Source: Bryobacterales bacterium (GTDB lineage Bacteria > Cyanobacteriota > Vampirovibrionia > Obscuribacterales > Obscuribacteraceae). From it: DNA of 10,731 nt. Every line of letters starts with the position of its first letter. The first letter of the stretch is position 1. Positions 6,633-10,731 of the stretch are shown one piece after another. The position numbers and the translations under genes were made by a program. The notes below the pieces were generated by a model that searched no databases, was not told the DNA's origin, and saw nothing but the letters and a program-made list of their open reading frames with translations. Location of the stretch: the NCBI GenBank assembly GCA_903970295.1, contig CAJCHQ010000102.1, forward strand, positions 1-10,731, written 5' to 3'.

Positions 6633-7663
6633 GCGTTAGAGGGACAGGCTGCACCTCAGGCTCACTGCGCTGGATTTAACCTTGGGTCCTTGAGTCAGAA
6701 ATGCCGCAGTACGCGAATAAGATTTCGAGTTGGCCGTGTGGCCCCGGCAAAGAGAGGGCTGGCTAATCGAAAAACTTCGAAGACTGCGATGTTGAGTGAT
6801 ACAGAAAAAGACATCGAGACATCAGCCAATAAGTTGATGTGTTCGACTTTTACAATAGAAAATTATATTCGTGCAAAAACAGTTTTCGAGCGTCAGCTCG
6901 CCACTGTCTGAATCCAGCGGCGCTCTGAGATTCTGAGATCTATTCGACACTGTCCTTTGCGACTGCATGATCCCTGCTCCAACCGGCAAGGGCAACTATT
7001 CCGCAGTGCGCTCTATACATTTCCAGGGCATTCTTTCGGAAACTACTCTCCAAAGTCGCCCCCCGACCTCGTGTTTGTACTGGGTGCCGATCCGCCGAAA
7101 TTAATATGGCTGCAGCTTTGTATGGATCTTTTGCAGAAATTTATTGTGGCGCCGTTTCCGGTGACTTAATTATTGCTTTTGTCGATGAACACTTTGGCTG
7201 AAACAGACCAACTCTTGAACTTGAGCAGAATAAAGTCTGCAATCAAATGGATCAAGGAACGTCTGCCTCGGTTTCGCATGAAGTCGCCTCTGCTCAGAAC
7301 AAGTGAACGAAACTCGATACTCTAATCGATCGTGAGACTTTATCGGTGCTTTGCGGAGGAAGGAATTTTAGTTCGCGTTGGGCAGGCGGTTCGGAGAACA
7401 ACTATTGTGTGCCTCCAAATACGGTGCTCCGCCGGAGAGGGCGAGTTTGCTAAATTGAGTGCGATTAAGCCACCTACTTTCGGCTCGCAAAAATTATCGA
7501 GCGGGAAATCTCTCGGTCTAGGTCAGGTTAGTACTGCTCGACCAAATTTCTTTCCGGCTGGTTGCACCTTGAGGTATTCGCTACAGGGCCACGCAGATTC
7601 TTCAGGTTTGATGCGTGTTAAGGCGAACCCGAGTAGAATAGTTCAGGGTGCCGGAGAATTCGT
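6633..7663. other. About 1 kb without a convincing gene; probable degenerate sequence
   Basis: I see no gene I can support here. Several short plus-strand ORFs exist: 6789-6911 (40 residues), 6967-7104 (45), 7106-7201 (31) and 7185-7325 (46). None has a clear ribosome site or a recognisable motif. The longer frame at 7332-7706 starts with GTG, has no coding-like pattern, and overlaps the small membrane ORF at 7664. Fragments such as GAVSGDLIIAFVDEHFG (7106 frame) look protein-like, so this may be the remains of old genes. A short hairpin GAGC-GTCA-GCTC lies near 6888-6899. Confidence 0.4.
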
Positions 7664-7732
7664 ATGTTTTGGGGTGGTATCGCCACTGGCGCCGTATTCT
7701 GCATAGGCATATTTTCACGCTTGAGGTGGTAA
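7664..7732 (+). CDS. Tiny single-pass membrane peptide (22 residues), putative
   Basis: The peptide begins MFWGGIATGAVFCIGIF and ends with a basic, aromatic tail (SRLRW), so it is one short hydrophobic helix followed by positive charge. A good ribosome site, GGAG at 7653-7656, lies seven bases before the ATG. TAGAAT at 7634-7639 could be a -10 box, but no -35 sits at the right distance. It is 47 bases upstream of a second tiny membrane ORF with a similar GGI..........GI pattern. I know no matching named family; it does not read like KdpF or CydX. It is too short to judge by coding statistics. Confidence 0.4.
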   Translation: MFWGGIATGAVFCIGIFSRLRW

Positions 7733-7779
7733 TCTTTGGGCCAGCAGGGTTAGGGAAAATTAGAGGTCTGAGTGACAGC

Positions 7780-7863
7780 ATGAAGCTCTGGGCTGCTGGC
7801 GGTATCGTTGCCGACATGATGTTTGGCTCGGGAATCGTTTGGGCAATGTGCGAGGCGATCTGA
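7780..7863 (+). CDS. Tiny single-pass membrane peptide (27 residues), putative
   Basis: This peptide starts MKLWAAGGIVADMMFGSGIV and consists almost entirely of one Gly-rich hydrophobic helix. Its TGA overlaps the ATG of the next ORF (TGATG at 7861-7865), an arrangement that usually couples translation of two proteins. The ribosome site is weak (AGAGG about 13 bases upstream). The same frame is open back to 7648, but the upstream part is not hydrophobic and has no coding feel. The function is unknown; the overlap suggests partnership with the next protein. Confidence 0.42.
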   Translation: MKLWAAGGIVADMMFGSGIVWAMCEAI

Positions 7864-8078
7864 TGGACTCACAGCTCATCCTCCTAGTTTTGATGGTTTT
7901 GATGTGCTGTGCAATTGTGGCCACGCCCGCATTGATTTACCTCGGATGTGAGCTTTCGATGCGTACGAAACTGTTTCAATTCTGGCGCAACCGCTTATCT
8001 GTCTCGCTAGTTGGTAGTGTCGTGGCAGTTTCAATGGTTGTTGGCGGCGTTTTATGGGCCCTGCACGTGGCGCGTTAG
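7863..8078 (+). CDS. Small two-pass membrane protein, 71 residues
   Basis: Two membrane helices are clear: residues about 5-29 (ILLVLMVLMCCAIVATPALI) and about 47-69 (VSLVGSVVAVSMVVGGVLWA). A basic loop between them (MRTKLFQFWRNR) would sit in the cytoplasm, with both ends outside. The ATG overlaps the stop of the preceding tiny ORF. The frame also opens 24 bases earlier at 7839 with an ATG, giving 79 residues; I prefer 7863 because of the TGATG junction. The second helix resembles the helix of the preceding peptide (G..VA..M...G..WA). I recognise no family. It ends 55 bases before the convergent Cys-motif gene's stop. Confidence 0.55.
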   Translation: MDSQLILLVLMVLMCCAIVATPALIYLGCELSMRTKLFQFWRNRLSVSLVGSVVAVSMVVGGVLWALHVAR

Positions 8079-8133
8079 ATGAAAGACTACACGATGTTTC
8101 CGTTGATGATGAAGCCGCTGAAATCGTTGCATA

Positions 8134-8955
8134 TCAGTTATCTTTAGTGGCAGAGTCGACCATTGCAGGCTGGTTGTGTGGCGTAATCGATGGTGCTCGC
8201 TTTCCCAATACCCAGTGCCTGTCCCTGAGAGGATTCGTTGTGATTGAACCGGTCATTTGAGCCAACGATAGGCAACTCTGTTTATTTTGCGCCTGTAGCA
8301 GACCCATTTCAGCTTTCGCGCGCAAAACAGCGTTAACGCTGTGTTTTATCACCCAACCATACTCACTTGCGCTCTCGTCGAATTGTCCGAGGACCTGCTG
8401 ACAAAGCGCTTTCAGGTAGTGTCTTTCTTCGACCTCAATGCTCTTTGTCACATTGATCGCTTTCAACAGTGAGAGTGCGTTAGCGAAATTGCCTTTATCA
8501 AATTCAATCGCAGCAGGTTCGAATTTCTTGGTGACAGAACTTTGGAGTAAAGGAAGAGACTGTCCGTTCTCCTCGCTGACCCGATCGATGTTCGCCGCAT
8601 GATTTGAACCTGCAAAAGAAGCCAAAGTTGCGAAAACGAACGAGGCGAAGACGGCAGCTGCTCGGTGCCAGCTGGAAACAATCCCTTGCAACTGCATCCG
8701 CACCGCGTGGCAGTCTTTGGTAAGTATGGTGCCGTCTGCGCGCCGGTAGAGTCGGACACAGACTTCAGTGTTGGTATGGAGAAAGCTCTCTGCTTGTTCT
8801 TTTGTCATTTCCGAGAGGTTGTAGACATGCAACTTGCACAGGGAACAAAAGCGCGTATTTTGGTCGCCTTTCATCGAGGACCAGTCGACGGGACACGGAC
8901 TGGTAATGTTTACCATATCGAGCTGCTCTTGGGCGTCTAATGGTGACTTCTGCAT
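8134..8955 (-). CDS. Cys-motif protein with a membrane helix and TPR-like C-terminus
   Basis: This is a 273-residue protein in three parts. Residues about 17-83 match a pattern I know from uncharacterised proteins of environmental bacteria such as planctomycetes and acidobacteria: CPVDWSSMKGD..TRFCSLCKLHVYNLS.MT, then VCVRLYRRADGTILTKDC. Five Cys (21, 37, 40, 66, 82) plus nearby His residues suggest a metal-binding, zinc-ribbon-like fold; that is inference. A single membrane helix follows (about 97-116, AAVFASFVFATLASFAG). The outer part, about 144-220, is helical and TPR-like (FEPAAIEFDKGNFANALSLL at 145-164). So a cytoplasmic Cys domain faces an external repeat domain, which could fit signalling across the membrane. 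The ATG has GGGAG five bases upstream. The gene is divergent from the secreted-protein gene at 9171. Confidence 0.85.
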   Translation of the reverse strand: MQKSPLDAQEQLDMVNITSPCPVDWSSMKGDQNTRFCSLCKLHVYNLSEMTKEQAESFLHTNTEVCVRLYRRADGTILTKDCHAVRMQLQGIVSSWHRAAAVFASFVFATLASFAGSNHAANIDRVSEENGQSLPLLQSSVTKKFEPAAIEFDKGNFANALSLLKAINVTKSIEVEERHYLKALCQQVLGQFDESASEYGWVIKHSVNAVLRAKAEMGLLQAQNKQSCLSLAQMTGSITTNPLRDRHWVLGKRAPSITPHNQPAMVDSATKDN

Positions 8956-8988
8956 GTTGCTCCCGCGAACGCTCTAGGGGCGGATCGT

Positions 8989-9018
8989 TTGAACGGCAAT
9001 TACTTTTTCGAGTATATA
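8989..9018 (+). promoter_or_regulatory. Possible promoter of the secreted-protein gene
   Basis: TTGAAC (8989-8994) and TATATA (9013-9018) are 18 bases apart. The -10 lies within a perfect 10-bp palindrome, AGTATATACT (9011-9020). The resulting leader would be about 145 bases, which is long. The call is tentative. Confidence 0.3.
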
Positions 9019-9170
9019 CTATTTGAAAAGTCCGGCAGGTAACTTGAAACGGAGAGGCAAAGCGTCGCCGCTAGTATGCTCAGTGAGAGAAACTACTGTG
9101 TGTGGCAGAGAAGAAGTGCACAGAAGCAGAGACGTATATATTCAATGCAGCATTACTGTCGGGAGCGAGT

Positions 9171-9770
9171 ATGAAGAACACGAACATTCGTTTGCTTTTC
9201 CAATGCCTGATGGTCATCGCTGTATTCGGAATTTCAGGTGTATCGCATGCTGCCGATGGTGGCTTTAGATCAAATCGGTCGACATGGCTTGAGTTCGGTC
9301 CAGCGATCATTCGTTCTTGCAAGTCCGTAGAATTGCACCATGGATTTGAAGCGAGCAATGAAAACGCACCGAACGATTCTTGGGCGAAACAAATTGCAAA
9401 AACACGCCCCATCAGGGTGAGCCATACAGATCCTCAGTTCGGTGCCGTGCAGCGATGGCTCCATCAGAACGTGGAACCAATCATGAATTGCCCGCCCACA
9501 CTACCAACCAAAGGGTCGAGTGAGGTTCACGATTTCATCACTCTCTTTTCTTCAGAAGATTGCGACTGGCCAATGTCACACCTTCCCCGGCGGATAGAAT
9601 CAGCTCCAACTAGCAAGGCTCCGGATCACCAAGTCATCATAGGTTGGCTGACAGACCAACACGTTTTGCTAATAGTGCCGCTCACGCGGGACACGTTGGG
9701 AGATAATTGGTTAAGCAAGTTGGACGATCTTAAAAAGGTTATGCAGCGGACCCCGGGCGTCATGCCCTGA
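9171..9770 (+). CDS. Secreted hypothetical protein, 199 residues
   Basis: I recognise no family. Residues 1-27 form a classic signal peptide: basic start (MKNTNIR), a hydrophobic core, and a cleavage site after SHA (before ADGG). The mature protein of about 172 residues has three Cys (50, 107, 131), so at most one disulphide, and several Trp. The C-terminal third (DHQVIIGWLTDQHVLLIVPL, then a helix near 180-192) looks like a mixed alpha/beta fold. I chose the ATG at 9171 over the in-frame start at 9102 because GGGAG lies five bases before it and because it puts the signal peptide at the N-terminus. The neighbour on the other strand is the Cys-motif membrane protein, from which it diverges; a functional link is not shown. 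Confidence 0.78.
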   Translation: MKNTNIRLLFQCLMVIAVFGISGVSHAADGGFRSNRSTWLEFGPAIIRSCKSVELHHGFEASNENAPNDSWAKQIAKTRPIRVSHTDPQFGAVQRWLHQNVEPIMNCPPTLPTKGSSEVHDFITLFSSEDCDWPMSHLPRRIESAPTSKAPDHQVIIGWLTDQHVLLIVPLTRDTLGDNWLSKLDDLKKVMQRTPGVMP

Positions 9771-9867
9771 GGCGACGACGGAATCGTTTGTAGAGAAGAT
9801 CAAAAGAATAGCCGGTGAACCAGACGAGTACAGCGGATAAAATGACGTACTTCGGCAGGCGGTCTAG
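9760..9867 (-). pseudogene. Possible tail fragment of a membrane-protein gene
   Basis: Directly after the point where aspartokinase homology stops, another minus-strand frame reads LDRLPKYVILSAVLVWFTGY, then FDLLYKRFRRRLRA and a TGA. This looks like a final membrane helix with a basic cytoplasmic tail, the usual end of an inner-membrane protein. It has no start codon, is preceded by a stop, and overlaps the last 11 bases of the secreted-protein gene. It may be the leftover end of a gene cut by the rearrangement that truncated lysC. It is too short to name, and chance cannot be excluded. Confidence 0.25.
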
Positions 9868-9868
9868 C

Positions 9869-10431
9869 TAGGGTTGTAGGCACACCTTTGTCGGTCGCGC
9901 CAATGAACCCCTGAGTAATGACCACCTTTCCGGCAGCTAGTAACGGCTTAATCTCGGCGGACGCTTTGTTAGCAATAACATCCCAAAGCGGGCTAGCCTT
10001 GCCGAAGTCGTTGTCCGTCGTAATCACTTTGCGGGCGTCGAACCAGACACAGTTCATTTTAAAATCGCTCGCAAACTCGGCAAACAGTCGGGATGAGAGC
10101 ATTTCGCCAAATCCCGATACGGCATCGAGTGAGCGCGGCGATAATTCACCAACATAACTTATGCCCTTGAGCAAGATCTCCAGCTGGCAGAAAGTCAACT
10201 CGATTTCGTTCATCACTGCTCTGAATCTTGTTTGCGTTGGAAACAATGCTTTCGCAGTCACTTCATGCTTGAGTCTCATTGAGCTCACCTGAAGGAGCGC
10301 TTCTTCACAATTCCCAGCGACCGCCTTGTTGGCAGCGTCAACCAGCCCATTGGTGATGGCAGACATCGCAGATAGAACAACAATCTTTCAGCTGAACCAA
10401 CAGATGTGCCACCAAACTTCGCTATTATCAT
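9869..10431 (-). pseudogene. lysC: Broken LysC-type aspartokinase gene
   Basis: Aspartokinase phosphorylates aspartate in the first step of lysine, threonine and methionine synthesis. The N-terminal MIIAKFGGTSVGSAER is the signature start (KFGGTS). It begins at ATG 10431 with AGAGG upstream. The frame then breaks: the continuation IVVLSAMSAITNGLVDAANK lies in a different frame, and about 17-20 residues expected between the two blocks are missing. The second frame holds GISYVGELSPRSLDAVSGFGE, WFDARKVITTDNDFGKASP and VVITQGFIGATDKGVPTTL, matching E. coli LysC-type enzymes. Homology stops at TTL, just before the GRGGSD nucleotide-binding motif; the frame runs on to 9800 as unrelated sequence (ARPPAEVRHF...). 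The rest of the kinase domain and the regulatory ACT domains are absent. With two separate lesions and a lost active-site motif it cannot encode an active kinase. Confidence 0.85.
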
Positions 10432-10731
10432 TTGCTTGCCTCTGATACTAATACAAATGGCAAGCCTGATCCGCAAGGAAACTCACCATTCCGAATGGGC
10501 GATTTGTAATTGCGAATTCATTCTATTTGCTTGTAAACCAGCACTCTCTGGTATTTAGCGAATCGGCAGCAATTTTCTCAAGCACGCCATCTTCGAAATA
10601 CGATGAAAAAATTATCGCGGCTGATTTTGCTGTGTTCGGTCCGATGACGTCGGCGGTGCAACCATTATCGCCACGAGCCTGAGATCAGCGGTCGCCGAAG
10701 TCATGCAAACATGCAGCACGTCATGGTGATA
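10432..10731. other. Right-edge stretch with no assignable gene
   Basis: On the minus strand, TTGCGG and TATTAG, 17 bases apart just upstream of the lysC remnant, could be its old promoter. On the plus strand an ATG at 10603 starts a signal-like MKKLSRLILLCSV but stops after 14 residues and lacks a ribosome site. It could be the frameshifted start of a gene that continues outside the window. Nothing else is supported. Confidence 0.3.

Noticed and set aside
6690..6911. 73-residue plus-strand ORF starting with TTG
   Set aside because: There is no ribosome site, the first half is very Arg-rich with no fold signal, and I see no recognisable motif. The shorter ATG version (6789) has only 40 codons. 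It is covered under the gene-poor stretch.
7332..7706. 124-residue plus-strand ORF starting with GTG
   Set aside because: The composition is not coding-like and there is no motif. It overlaps the better-supported small membrane ORF with its own GGAG site at 7664.
8054..8260. 68-residue plus-strand ORF spanning the gap between convergent genes
   Set aside because: It overlaps the end of the two-pass membrane protein out of frame and runs antisense into the Cys-motif gene. No ribosome site is seen.
10603..10647. Signal-peptide-like start MKKLSRLILLCSV at the right edge
   Set aside because: It stops after 14 residues and has no ribosome site. It might be the start of a frameshifted gene, but that cannot be supported within the window.

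Overview
The window is 10.7 kb of moderate GC (about half), with genes on both strands and a lot of loosely packed, partly decayed sequence. It looks chromosomal. There are no rRNA or tRNA genes, no complete insertion sequence and no phage genes. The lineage cannot be fixed from this alone. The mix is a TPR/transglutaminase-like protein, a Cys-rich 'CPVDW...GD..RFC..C' protein, low-complexity hypothetical proteins and an excess of the hexamer CGATCG (including two GCGATCGC octamers of the cyanobacterial HIP1 type). This fits an environmental bacterium, possibly from the non-photosynthetic relatives of Cyanobacteria (Vampirovibrionia/Obscuribacter-like). That placement is inference.

Region 1 (1-3734) holds a TPR protein ending in a Cys-His-Asp transglutaminase-like domain, open at the left edge. 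It is followed by a two-component system: a membrane histidine kinase (minus strand) and an OmpR-type response regulator (plus strand), transcribed away from each other from a 99-bp shared spacer. Region 2 (3754-5592) holds unrecognised proteins: a disordered, Lys/Pro/Ala-rich 252-residue protein, a possible small membrane-anchored protein upstream of it, and a 182-residue plus-strand protein with a strong ribosome site.

Region 3 (5593-6632) is a toxin-antitoxin operon on the minus strand: a BrnT-like toxin, then a ribbon-helix-helix antitoxin. It has a near-consensus promoter whose -10 box is half of a perfect 14-bp palindrome, and a hairpin/T-tract terminator at the other end. Region 4 (6633-7663) has no convincing gene. 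Region 5 (7664-8078) is a cluster of very small membrane-protein ORFs, two joined by a TGATG overlap, which share a glycine-rich transmembrane pattern.

Region 6 (8134-9770) has a divergent pair: a Cys-motif/transmembrane/TPR-like protein (minus) and a secreted protein with a clear signal peptide (plus). Region 7 (9760-10431) is a broken LysC-type aspartokinase gene, with an internal deletion plus frameshift and a truncation just before the GRGGSD motif. It abuts what may be the tail of an unrelated membrane-protein gene, so the area has been rearranged. The last 300 bases hold nothing I can assign.

The clearest functional units are the two-component pair and the toxin-antitoxin operon. The least explained are the tiny membrane-peptide cluster and the Cys-motif protein.
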